Of a stretch of DNA of 64,000 bases, positions 14,601 through 27,700 are shown piece after piece. Location: contig RWJK01001587.1 in NCBI GenBank assembly GCA_004335835.1, positions 1-64,000 on the forward strand, read 5' to 3'. A program made the position numbers and the translations under genes. The notes under the pieces were generated by a model that was given only the letters and a program-made list of their open reading frames with translations, made no database searches and was not told where the DNA came from. The DNA comes from Scenedesmus sp. ARA3 (Eukaryota > Chlorophyta > Chlorophyceae > Sphaeropleales > Scenedesmaceae). The first letter of the stretch is position 1, and every line of letters begins with the position of its first letter.

Positions 14601-15621
14601 CAAAGAGTGTGAAGTTCAGTTTCTCGATGGCGTCAGCTGTGAAGTTGACCGTGAAAAGGCCAGGCGATGTCACCTTGATCTGGTCAGCTGTTATGTTGAC
14701 CAGACCACTGACGCTCCCTACGCAACGCAATGGTCACAGAATTAGTCAAAATCCAGTGCTGAGGGCATACACACCAGATTTGCAATGTGCTGGCAAGGGA
14801 GCTGCTGCAACTACAGTCTGCACGAAGATTGATGCGTGCGCAGGCAGAGTCCTTGCGAAGTAACGAAATATGCGCTATGGCACTTTCTCTGTGCGCACCT
14901 TGAATCATCAGTGCTGTTCCATTTGCAGTGACGCGTGGCGTGCCACTTGCCTCATACACTTGTAAGCTGCAGCTGGCAATGCCACCAACTGCCGGAGCAG
15001 GCATTGAAACAGTAATGCGGGAGATGTCTGCTGCGGAGACTGCAGGGAACACAGTGACTGACACGGGGCTGTTGATGGTGAGCATGCTGCTGTTGGCGGG
15101 GTTTGCCACTGAGAAGGTGTAGGTGCCAACCTGCATGCACAAGCCCACAGAGAGAACACAGGTCTTCAGATTGACTTCAGTACGCAGTAAATCAGCAGTG
15201 CACAAACATATATACTTGCAAACACTGTTGTTTTGCTGGATCAGCAGCAGCAGCACTGTACTCCCCGCATGCACAAACAGCAGGTGCAGCACGAGTCACA
15301 TGTTCATCAATACAGTTGCTGCAACATCTGACTCACCGTGCTGATGGCACTGCTAGGCACCACAAAGCGCCACACATCATCCGTGGAAGTACTCTGCCAC
15401 TGCTGCATACCGCCCAGGGGTACTGCGCCGCCTCCTGCAGGAGGTGTGACAGACACCTGCCAGCTGCCATTGACAGCTGCAATTGCAGCAAAAGACGTCT
15501 TGCTGAGCAGCTGCAGTGTTATGGGCCTGCCAACAGTAGTTACTGCTGCACCAAGGGTGTTGAAGAAGTGCTGGAAGGTGGCTGGCTGGCAGCTGTCTCC
15601 CAGTGCGGTGCCTGCGGGTGT

Positions 15622-15678
<57 letters not shown>

Positions 15679-15728
15679 NNNNNNNNNNNNNNNNNNNNNN
15701 NNNNNNNNNNNNNNNNNNNNNNNNNNNN

Positions 15729-15788
<60 letters not shown>

Positions 15789-18700
15789 GGTAAAGAGCAG
15801 CACCTGAATGACAAACACGGATCGTCGTTACAAGCAAGCAGTACGCTACCACCCCGCCATCCAGCAGAACATACTCAACATGCCTGCACCTACAACACGT
15901 GTTTGCAACATAGTTTCAAACGTATTGCTTTTGCCTCACCTTGCACCATCCTGGCTGCAGCAGCAGGGCTGCTTCTGGTGAACCTCTCATGGAACCAACT
16001 AGGCAGCACTCCACACATACGGCTGTTGTTTGCAACGTCCAGCTCGGCCCAGCTTGTCATATTGTTACTTGTCATATTGTTATATGACAAGCCGCTGGAG
16101 TTGCGTGCTGCCCAGGCATCTGGAATGCCGCCTTGCAGCTGGTTGTATGACAACACGAGAGCTGTGGGGATGGCTGCTGACAGGTTGGCATAGCTGGACG
16201 GCAATGTGCCTGCAGCACATAGGACAGCATAAACACACATTGAGTCGCAACATGACCAGATGTCTTTGATTACGTACGGCAAGCAGTGAGGAGAGTACGA
16301 TGCGCAGCTGCACTGCCAGTGATGCTTGTCGTGCTTCACCTGTGATGCTGCACTAGCATCATATACATACAAGCAGCGAATACATGTGACACCAGTGCAC
16401 ATCGCGCATGAATGCATTGTCGGCTAATCGTCACAGCTCACCTGTGATGCTGTTGCGCGACACATTCAGCAGCATCAGCTGCAGCGTCCGCCTATCAGCC
16501 CCAGCCGCCGCCAGTCCAGCCGGCAGCGGCCCTGTTATGTTGTTATATGACAAGTCGATGCTCAGGTTGGTCCGCAGGGTTGACCATGAGGCCTGCAGGG
16601 CTCCTGTGATCTGATTGGATGACAGGTTGAGGGAGCGGAGGGAGGCAAAGGTGTGCCAGGCACTGCTGTTGAGGGAGCCTTGTAGGTTGTTGTTTGCCAG
16701 AGACACAACCTGCAGCCTGCGGTGGAAAGAGACAGCATAAAGCAAGAGCTTAGACCCTCCTGGGTGCCCTGGTTGGACTGTAAGTTGTGGCACGTAGCGT
16801 TCACGGACGTTTTGCGGTCAGGTTTATGCCTTCCCTATACCAGTTCTGCAGATGCTGCTTGCAATGGCAGATATTTTCGAAAAAGTGCACGATAACTTGC
16901 AGCGCAGCCACTTACCCTGTGGCATTCCACATGGCAGCGGGTATGCTGCCACTGAGCCCTAAGCCCTCCAGTTTCAAAGTGCTCAGCTGGCTAGTCCCAT
17001 TAGCACCCATAAACCTAAACGCCTGATTGACCAGCACCAGATAGTCAGACAGGCTTGCTGTGAGATTTGACACAGATTTCAGATGCAGCTGCTGCAGTGC
17101 TGGTAGCCCCTGCTGCCATGCAGAGGGCAGCGTTCCCGCCAAACCAGACACCAGTTCGAGCTCCAGGGTCTGCAAGCTGCTCAAACCACCCCAGCTGGAC
17201 GGCAGCAGCTGTCCAGCTGTCAGGAACGTTACGTTGCGCAGTTTGAATGACCGTAACGATGTCACGTTTGACCAACTTTGAGGGAGGCCGGTCAAACTGA
17301 AGCTGGCGTTTGAAATGGACAGCTGCTGGAGCTTGTTAAGCTGTGACCAAGTGGGGGGCAGGGCGGAGAATGGCGCTGCAGTGCCGCTGTTGCCTGAAAA
17401 GCGAAGGACTTGGAGCGATGTGAGGCTTGACCATGTGTCAGGCAGTGAGCTTGCTTGGCTCACTGTGTTACCCTCCAGGTCTGCAGCAGTACAAGGTGAA
17501 GAGCACGGGCAGGCACCCCATGCATGTGAGAAGCTGATGCATCCTTATACACGGATACACACACGCGTATAAGCGCATGATGCAATATACACTGTGTTGC
17601 CCTCCAGGCCTGCAGCAGCACACGTTTGCAGAGCACGGGCAGGCACACCATGAATGTAAAATGCTGCATTGTGACATGCACACGAGTGTATACGGGCCTG
17701 CTGCATTCACTGTACACGAGTGTACATAAGCATGATGCTCGCACAGCTGTGAGCAGCAGGGAAGCAAGCCTCTTGCTATTGTGCGCGGCTCAGCCGGCTT
17801 TAAAAAAAGCCAGCATCCCAACGCAGTCTCTGTACTGCTTCCTCTTCACTCACCTATCTCTCTCAGCATTGCCAGCTGTGCAAAGCCGCCTGGCAATCCC
17901 TTCAGCACCAACCCCACGCCACTGATGTTGACTGCAGTCACCCTGCCATCGCTACATACCACACCAAATGCATTGCAGTAGTAGCTTGGCGGCCCGGCAG
18001 CAGTACCATTGCTGGCAGATTGAATCTGTGTGCCGCAGGTTTGGATTGGCAGCTGCCAAGGGCAGAGTTTGCAGTTGGGATCCACTTCGTGGCAGGGGCT
18101 TTTGGAGGTGTCACCCCATCCAGGGTACTTGGCAGCTATGTCTGGTGTGGAAGCACCGATGATGACTGACTTAAGCGCCAGAAGGCCTGCAGGGCGGCGA
18201 TAGAAAGACACAATGCTTCAATAGTAAAGCAGCAGCTTTCATAATCATGCAGAGGCGTGACACTTGTGAATGCAGCTTTAACATTCCACAGGAGTAGTAC
18301 ACACAAATGTACAGCAGGTCCCACACAAATGTACAGCAGGTCCCAGAGGTTTACCTGGCCAGTCCTGGTGACTTGCAGGGCCTGCAACTGTGGGTGTGCA
18401 GCTGCTGTTGCAGGCTGCACCAAGCCCCGTGCCGCTGGTGCCATCAGGTAGGGTGAGGTTGGGCAGCCAGGAGGGCAGTGGGCCACAGAGGCAGCTGCTG
18501 TTGGTGAAGCGCAGCGACTTGCCCCTGCAAGTGAATAACAAAACATGTCACCAGATCAATTGATTGTCAATTTATGCAGTGGTAGTACAATGCATGTTGC
18601 ATATGCTCTCAGGCTGCCTGCCATTGCAGAAATCTCAAGTCAACTAACCAATGTCATTCCCTAGACACAGAGGTTTTCCTGGGCTTGAGCCTCAGAACGA

Positions 18701-21700
18701 CAGCCCAATCTGAGCTGCTTGCAGCTTCCTATTTGACCAGGTGTCTGTGGTGGCGTATGCCGCGTGAATACACCGTAACCCCTGCATCTATCTAGTCAGC
18801 TAACGGGACCCGCTCATGCCGAACCTGTTGGCGAAGGTGCTGGCATTGACAGCCGCCGTGAACAGTGCCGCAGGCAGCTGCCCGCTCAGTGGAAGGTTGC
18901 TTAGGTCAAAGTGCCCGCTGCCTATCATCAGCGCTGCATAGCTGTCTGGAATGCTGCCGGTGAACTGGTTGCCAGCAAGGTTGAACCTCCAGAAGACAGT
19001 TCTTGCATCGGCTGATGAGGAAGCATTAACTGAAGATCCATTGACTGAGGAGGCATTGGCTGGTGATAACGATGTGTTGCTGATGTCGGGCAGTGGGCCT
19101 GAGAGCCTGTTGCGGCTCAGGTCCAGGGCAACTGTAGCGCCGGGTGCAAATGCACGCAGGAGGGCAGCTGGCAAGGTGCCTGCATTTCAACAGAAGGTAC
19201 GTGTGTTGTGTTGTTTGAAAGCTCGAGTGCAGCTGTTGCATGCGGTGGTAGGGGGCCACACAGCAGCATTATTTGCATGCTCAAGTGACGGTTCGCTACA
19301 CAGACTATATTTTTGGCGGACAACTACAGGGCACCGATTACGTCGGATGTCGATGTTGATGGTTGCTCTGCCAATATACAACATAGGACATGCCAGCCCT
19401 GCATTCACTCACCATACAGCGCATTGCTTGACAGGTTGACGTGCAGCAGGCCGCTGTACGCTCCAGACAGGTCCGGCGGCAGAACCCCAGACAGCTGGTT
19501 GCTTGACAGATCTAGCATGGCCAGCTGAGGCATATAATATGCCAATGGCCCGATTGGGCCTGTGAGGTTCATGGAGGGGAGGCTGAGCCGCAGCAGGGAG
19601 GTCCAGTTGAGTCTGCGCAGGGCCTCTTTGAAAGTTGTCCAGGAAGGCAGCTGCAGCTGCGTGCCACCTGCAGTACAAAGGGGTGGTAGAAGCAGTTGTT
19701 TTAACGTGTACAGCAGATGACAGTTTGCAAGGAGGGCCAGTTGAGCTGGCGCAGTGCCTCTTTGAAATTTGTCCATGAAGGCAGCTGCAGCTGCGTGCCA
19801 CCTGCAGTATAAAGCGGTGGCAAAAGCGGATGTTCATGGGTGTACAGCAAACGACAGTTGTCATGCAGCAGTGGTGGATGGCAGGCTGAGCCTTTGCAGA
19901 GAGGGCCAGTCGAGCCGGCGCAGGGCCTCTACGAAGGTGGTCCAGGAAGGCAGCTGCAGCCGGGTGCCACCTGCAATCGCGTGCAGATGGATGGGCAAGA
20001 TATGATATTTTTAGATGACAACATGTATCACAAGGTGCAAACATAAAGGGTTTGCCGTCTTCTAATGTCACAGGAAGGCAGCTGCAGCTGCGTGCCACCT
20101 GCAGTATGAAGGGGTGGCAGAAGCAGATGTTTGTGCGTGTACAGCAGACGCCAGTTTGCAAGCAGCAGTGGTGTCAGCCAGCGCAGCGCCTCTTTCAAGT
20201 TGGGCCGTGAGCGCAGCTGCAGCTGGGTGCCACCTGTGGCGCATGTAGAGGAGGCACACATTTGGGTTTCTTTACGGGAAGTTGCCAGCAACAGTGCTGC
20301 ACCTTGCTTGAGTTGCCAAAGCAACTGCAGCAGACGGCAATGGGAGTCGTTAAGATGGAGGAATGCTCAACTGCGTTGCTCCAGCACAAGCAATGGTTAC
20401 AAGTGTTGTTAAATATGGGCAGTGGAGAGTGGCTGAATCAGGGAAGTGCAGCACTCACCAAGTCCCAACCCGGTCATCTGCGTCAGGTTTGCCGCCCTTG
20501 CATCCAGCACCCACACCGGATGCGTTGCATTTGACGTCACGGGTGTGATCTGCACAATGTACTGCCTGAGATTCACACACTGCCAGGGCAGTGGCAGCTG
20601 ACCATCCAAACTGGCGCCATCGATCGTGAAGTTCTCAAGCTGCAGCCAGCTTGAGAAGTAGGACTCAGGTATGGTGCCTGTCAGCTTTGTGTTTGAAATT
20701 TCAAAAGCCCTGAGGCGTGTCCAGGAGCTGTAGTTGGCTGGCAGTGGGCCACTGACTGGGCCTTGCACCCTGCGCAGGTGCAGCAGTATGGCAAAAAAAG
20801 TGTTGAATGCAGCATACTGTGCACTGAGGTGCATTATGTTATCCGGCAACCAGTGGAGATCACTCCTGCCCGTTGCCTGCCGCCAGAGCATTCTCCATGG
20901 CACGTTCTACTGACATACTGTTGACACTGCAGGTCCGAGGCGCTGCTTGGCACAGCATGCAGATGGTACATATACTTGGGCTATTCCATTCTTGGCCATT
21001 CACGCTGTAATCGTGCTTACTGGAAGACGGTGAGGTTGCTCCAGCTTGCAAACTCTGCAGGCAGCACCCCTCCCATCACAGCATTGCCGGAAAGGTCCAT
21101 CACCTCCAGCTGCCTGGTGCCGTTGCCGGCAAGCGCAGCTGGCAGTGAGCTGAACATCAGTCCCTGCGATGTTGCAGCAACATGACAGAGAGCATTGTTT
21201 TTTTAATATAGGCGAAAGGATCTTGAAAGTAAGCTATGCTGCATTGGGATGCAGCGACATCACCATATCTCGTGAAACATTCCATGACCTGGGTTCAATC
21301 ATGGTGCACACCTTGCAAACTGAACCATGCTCATGGAGAGTTTGATGCAGTGGCACAAATGCTTTAGACATGCATCATTCAACGCAGGATACATACCTTG
21401 CGAGCCATGTTGATGGCCACAACTTGCCGTCCCCTGCACTCAACAAAGCGCCAGTTGCACAGCATCTGGCCATCTGACTGCCTCGCCTTGCCGCAGCTGC
21501 TCTGGGGCTTCTGCTCATCACATAACACACACGTTGCGTTTGCGCTGCTGCTGTAGTTTGTGCAAGGCGGGATGCTGGACCTCCAGCTCGAGAGGCGCAT
21601 CTGTGTGTTGGCGTCTGCTGCTGCAGCCTTGAGAGCAAGCAGCTCCTGAGCCCCAGTGAAGTATTCTGGAGGATACAGAGACTGGCCGCAGACAGCATCA

Positions 21701-24700
21701 GACTCTGGGGTGCCACACGGCTGCCAGATTGTGCCAAGCACGGTGACTCCTGCTGCTGCTGTGGTTGTGGTGTTGCCTGCGGTTGTGGTGTTGCCTTGGG
21801 AGGTGCTGTTGGTAGTGCTGTTGCCAGCTGTGGATGTGTTGGTCGTCATGTTGGATGGTGCAATGGTGCCGTTTGGATATGTAACACTGCTGTTGGATGG
21901 GGGAGGGGAGCCTGCCCAGAAAGGCAAGCCTCCGCAGAGGCATAGGTTGTTCCTGCAAGCATGACAAGGTAGGTAACAACAAACGTCAGCGCGCAGAGGT
22001 ATGGATACTCAAGCATCTGCACACCACATTCAGAAATGTAGCACATTCAACAGGTGCATTCAGGCACTCGCTCATAATCACCTAAACAATGACTGCCTGG
22101 TGCACCATGCCATACAAACTACAGATAGTACACTGTACGTAGCCGCATGCACGCGGCATTAGTCATCGAATGGCTGGCAACTGCGAACGGGCTGATGCAG
22201 CCACTCACTGTGTGCCAAAGTAAGACAAACGTGCGGGTGACTGTGAAGTAACGTTATACCAGTTTGGGCCCAGGGCGCCCTGCAACGTATTGCTGGAAAT
22301 GTCAAACACGCTGCTGCTGTATGCCAGGGAGGCAAGGGAGTCTGGGATGTTGCCAGTCAACATGTTATTTGCAAGGCTAAACAGCCTGAAGCTTGCTGAT
22401 ACATTGGAGCCCCATGCTGCAGGGATGGTTCCTGCAAGGCGCAGCAGCAAGCAGCGGGAAATAGCAGCTGTGACATTCTGCATGTACGCCTGTGCTGCTG
22501 CGACCAACATGGCAGAACATTTGTGCATTACTGTTGAACAGAAGATGCAGCAGCTGCCATGTGAGCACCGGCGCATTCCGAACGCAGCTCGCCTGCGACA
22601 CATTCTGGCACAGCAAACAGCACAGCCAGAATAGAGACAGCAGCAGCGCATACCTGTGCCGTACCTGTGAAAGTATTCAGGTTGAGCATCATCGCTGCAT
22701 CGCTGCCGCCCATCACAGACACCAGCCACTCTGGCAGCTGCCCGCTCAGAGCATTTCCTGCAAGGTCAAGCATCCGCAGCTTTCCAGCACCGCCAATTCC
22801 TTGCCAGCTTGCAGGAAACGGTCCAGTCAACCCTAGCCATGACAGCGCAAGCACTGTCAAGTTGGGATATGCTGCTGCAACCCCAGGATCCAATGAAAGA
22901 CCTGCAAAACCTCCGACCTGCCTAAGCTCAAGCCGAGTCAAAATTGAATTGCTGAGCCAGCCTGTAATGCTGCTATTCGGCAGCAGCAGCTGCGGCATCT
23001 GCTGCAGGGAGAGCTCAGTAACAGCAGGCATGCCAGCAGCCCAGCTTGCAGGAAACTGGCCTGTTATATTCAAATTTGACAGCTCCAGCTGCTGTAGCCG
23101 TGTGAGGTTTGACCAGGACGCTGGGATGCTACCGGTGATGTTGAGTGCATTGGAGATGCGCAGCTGCGAGAGGCTTGACATGTTGCCCCAGCTCTCTGGC
23201 AGCCCGCCTGCATACATGCAAATAATAACAATAACCTCCACTGTCATGACAAAGGTAAGTGGTATGAGGCATCAGCCACAAGCCATGCACAGCAGAGTTG
23301 CCCCTGGCTAAGCTACCTCCACACGCAGCCAGGATGAAGCATGCAACAGGCTGTGAGAGGCTTTGAAAAGTTGCCCCAGCTCTCTGGCAGCCTGCCTTCA
23401 ACCGATTCCGAAAAGCACATCCAATACAGTATCGAACATATAGCTTGTTGCGCTAGGCAGCAGCACAACGCCATACACATGAGAGTTACTTTCATGCCCA
23501 TACAAGTGATGTGCAAGTCCAAAAAGTAACACGTGTTACCGCCCTCACCTGCTACACCACCACCCAGATTTAGCAGCCACAAGCTCTCCAGCTTCTGCAG
23601 CTGCCCCCAGGCAGCCGGCAAAACCACACCGCCTTGAACCCCAGGCCCCGCCAGATGCAGAACCCTAAGCTGCTGCAACGCTGCCAGCTCAGCAGGCAGG
23701 GAGCTGTTCAGCAGCTGGTGGCTGCTTAAGTGCAGCTCATCGAGTTTGGTGATGGTGGAAAGCAGTGGAGGGAGGGAGCTGAACATTAGCTGTGGGCCGT
23801 TACTGCCAACTACAGCGTAGTCTGCAGCAGGAAACACGGGATTTTTGTTGAAAAGTATGTCGATGACAGTAGTCGGCATGGTTGGCTGTATCTATACATG
23901 ATGCCAGATTCCTCTTCAGAAAAGTGCACAGCAATAGCACAGGACCTGCACAAAGCACAGCAGAAAGGTTGAAAGACCGCGGCCACACTAGCTTACCTAG
24001 TACGATGCGGCTGACACGCGAGTTCCTGCACTCCACATATCTCCAGCTGCATGTGGTGCTGCTGCCATCAAAACCCCCACAGCTGCCATGCTCCAGCGTG
24101 CATGCAGTGCAGTTTGCCACCTGGCAGGGCTGTGTGCTGGGAGACCAGCTGTCAAAGATAGCACAGACTGCTCCATTTGAGCTGCAAGAGGGACCGACAC
24201 CAGCAGCCTTGAGGGCCAGCAAACCCGGAACATCCTGCAGTACCGTCATATAAAACAGAAGAGCAGGCTTGATTGCAAAGTCCGGCACAGTCCATAGTAC
24301 AACATAGGTTGCCACAGCGCAGCAAGAGCAGCAAGCTTGCGTTATCAGCAGTGTGGTGCAGTGCTCTTGACATAAAAACTCTGCAAGCAAGCCAGTCGAT
24401 GCATCCACTGCCGTATGCAGTGATGATCGAACACTCACCGCGCCAGATGGGTTGGGAGGGTAGGCAGAGGTGCTCAGGTTCTGCGCTGCCAGGCACTGAC
24501 TTGTCGGCGCTGTGCAGCTGCTGGCATTGGCAGCTGCCAGCACTGCCAAGGTACTGCAATCCTTGCCTGCAAGGCACCCACCACAGTAGCTCAGCCACGC
24601 AAGGAGACATTGAGACGATAAATGCGCCACAGCACTGCCATTGCAGCACAGCTGGCACACACGACAAGCTGCCAGATCCTTCGCCATGTCATGTGCCAGC

Positions 24701-27700
24701 TTTCATAAGGGACACCAGCAATATCATGCACCTTCCGGCTTCAACACACGTTAGTGACTATACCAGCGCTCACCAATGAAGGTGTTGTTAATGCTGCCGC
24801 ACACTTGTGAGGCCGGCGGCAGCCCACACAGCCCCCAGTTATCAGCAGCACTCCAGCAGCTCAGCCCAGGCATTCCTGCAAGCGATGGCATCTGACCAGA
24901 CAGCTGGTTGCCGTTCAGCAGCAGCGTCTGCAGGCTCACTGCAAGGGGCCCCAGGCTGGAGTTTGTCCATGAGGGTGGCAGGGGTCCGCTGATGGCGTTG
25001 TTGGACAAGTCGAGGTGCTGCAGGGCCACCTTGGACCACTCTGCAAGCAAGTGGTAGAAGCATTTCAGAGTCATGCTCGTACTCTGTGTACTATTGTAGA
25101 AGGACTGCACATGGCATCATGTAACTTGCCCTGGGCAATTGCAGGCGCATGGCAAGAACGGAAATTGTATCATCCATACGGGGAGAGTACTTCATTCTCC
25201 AGATTCTGTGGCAAAGCATGCATGCATAACAAAACGACACGAATGCAGCTCTTACCTGCTGGAAGCGTGCCGCTCATCTTGCAGCCAGCCAGGCTCAGCC
25301 GCCGCAGCATCTGCCATGCCCCAGCAAACCCTGGCGACAGCCAGCTGCCAAAGCTGTTCCTATCCAGCAGCAGCTCCTCCAATTGCCAAGCTCCGAGGTT
25401 TGGGATCGAGCCGTTGAAGTTGTTATCTGTAAGGGAGATGCGCCGCAGCCTCTGCATGTTATTCCATGCAAAGGGAAGCTCTCCAGACAGGCTGCAGTTG
25501 TTGCAAATGAGCTCGGCTAGAGACTGCATGGCTTTTGGGCCGGGCTGTGAGCCGTTGTTTTGGTTGTTAGGGTTGTAATCTGGGAATGTGACGTTGCCCC
25601 AAGCAGCTGGCAGACCACCCTGCAGCAGCAGCAGCACAGCAAATACAATCTTGATGTGGCAGCATTTGGCAGCAGCAAAGCGGGTCGCAGGGACAGCCGT
25701 GATATGCAAGTATGCGCGGAAGTCATGCATTGGTTAGGCGCCATACATTAAACGCAAACACAAGATGCCACTTTTGAACAGTGTAGGACGCCAGATGACA
25801 ATGATGATCTCTCTGCTTTGAACATTTGGCCTACCTGCAGCTTGTTGTGGCTGGCAGTCAGCCGAGTCAAGCTGGTCATGCCAGACCAAGCAGCAGGCAG
25901 CGGGCCGCTGAAGTTGTTGGAAGACACATCCAGCACCAGCAGCTGAGAAAGACCGCCTAGCGCAGCTGGCAACTCACCCTGCAGGCGGTTCCTGCTAACA
26001 TCCAAGACCTGCACAGCAGCAACACAAATCAAAGCAACATATGGTGAATGGTATGGGAGAGGCCGCCAAGTGCAGCGGGCAGCTCACCCTGCAGGCGGTT
26101 CCTGCTGACGTCTAAGACCTGCACAGCAGCAACACAAATCAAATAACATATGGTGAATGGTTTGGCAGAGGCTGCCGATTGCAGCTGGCGACTCGCCCTG
26201 CAGGCGGTTCCTGCTGACATCTAAGACCTGCACAGCACCAGCAGCACAGAATTGATAGCATACGGTGGTCAGCATGAGTCGAGGCTGCTGCTGGCTCTAG
26301 CAGAGGAGTGCAGACACCTGCTATTGCACATCAGTGGGATGGGCTGGCGCTGGCAAACTTGCATGTGTGAAGTACGGTGATGCAGCTCATCTTACCTGTA
26401 AGCTCGCTGTAAAGTCCTGCCAAGCCGCCAGGTAGCGGCCCTTGCAGCCCAAACCCTGACACATTCACAGCCACCACTGCCATCCTGTCCTCACTGCACA
26501 CCACACCAGCAGGTGTCCTGACATCAAATGTATCAAAATCTATCCTCCTTCATGCTGCATTGTATGTGATTCAGCTGTAACAAAGCATCCTTCATCGCCT
26601 GTAAGCTTAAAGGTGCTGCCAAGCCGCCAGAAAGTGGCCCCTGCAGCCCAAACCCTGACACATTCACAGCCACCACTGCCATCCTGTCCTCCCTGCACAC
26701 CACTCCAGGCCATGGGCGGCCAGGAGCACAGGGGCTGGCTCCCGTCCAGTTTGCAAGCGAGCTGTTGCTGTCTGTGAGCTGAGTTTTCCAGGCCAGGAGT
26801 GCGGCAGAAGCAGCAAGGGCTGGCAGGCAGGTGGAAGCATCGCTGGGCTTGCAGGAAGGAGGTGTAGACAGAGATGCCAGGGTCCCGCACGCCTTGCCTG
26901 CAAGCAGGATGTGCACAGCCCCAAAAGGTGTCATGAAAACAGCAAAGCACAGCTGGTCATGCAGTAGCAGAGAATGTGCCCAGGAGTACAGCTGAAGCAG
27001 CGAGGGCTGGAATGCAGGTGGAGGCCTCGCTGGGTTTGCAGGATGCAGGTGCAGTGAGGGCTGCAAGGGAGCCGCACTCCTTGCCTGCAAGCAGAACAGT
27101 TGCAGCGCCACTTGATGTAAAGCATGCAGTTCTGTTGCAATTGCTACTTCTGTGACACAGCAACTGTTCTATCCGTACGATTGTATGACATCAGGCAACA
27201 ACACAACCATCACAAGGCAACTGCAGCTGCCAAGCATGCAGCCGTGACTGCCGCTCTTTCAGCTATCTCCCTTACCTAAGTTGGTGCCAAATGTAGCATT
27301 GACCAGGCTGCAGGGCATGCTAGCATCCAGCTGACCACACAGATTTGCTGATCCATACGCCACCAGGCAATTGAAATTAGGCCCCTGCCGTGACATCCAG
27401 CCTGCATCAAAGCTGCCGCTGATGTTTGTGTTGGCAATGTGCAGCGCTTGCAAGCTGCTTGGGAGTTGCATGCTGCTGGCGTTGCCAGACAAGCCTGGGT
27501 TGTCACTTAGAATGAGGGTCTTGAGGGCGGCAGTGGCGTTTGACCAGACTGCTCACAGTGACAAGTAAAAAAGAAGACAGAGGCGTGAGGCAGATACCAA
27601 TGGCAGCAGACGCTTGCTTGAGCAGTTGCAACACGGTGATTGTCAAGGTATGTAGTGAGCGAGTGAATGACTACCCAAGCAGCTCTGCAGCTCCTGGGTA

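Noticed and set aside
15307..15852. Frames running through the N gap with polyL/polyQ/polyS
   Set aside because: Unknown bases are read as X and the triplet tract is intronic; nothing supports coding.
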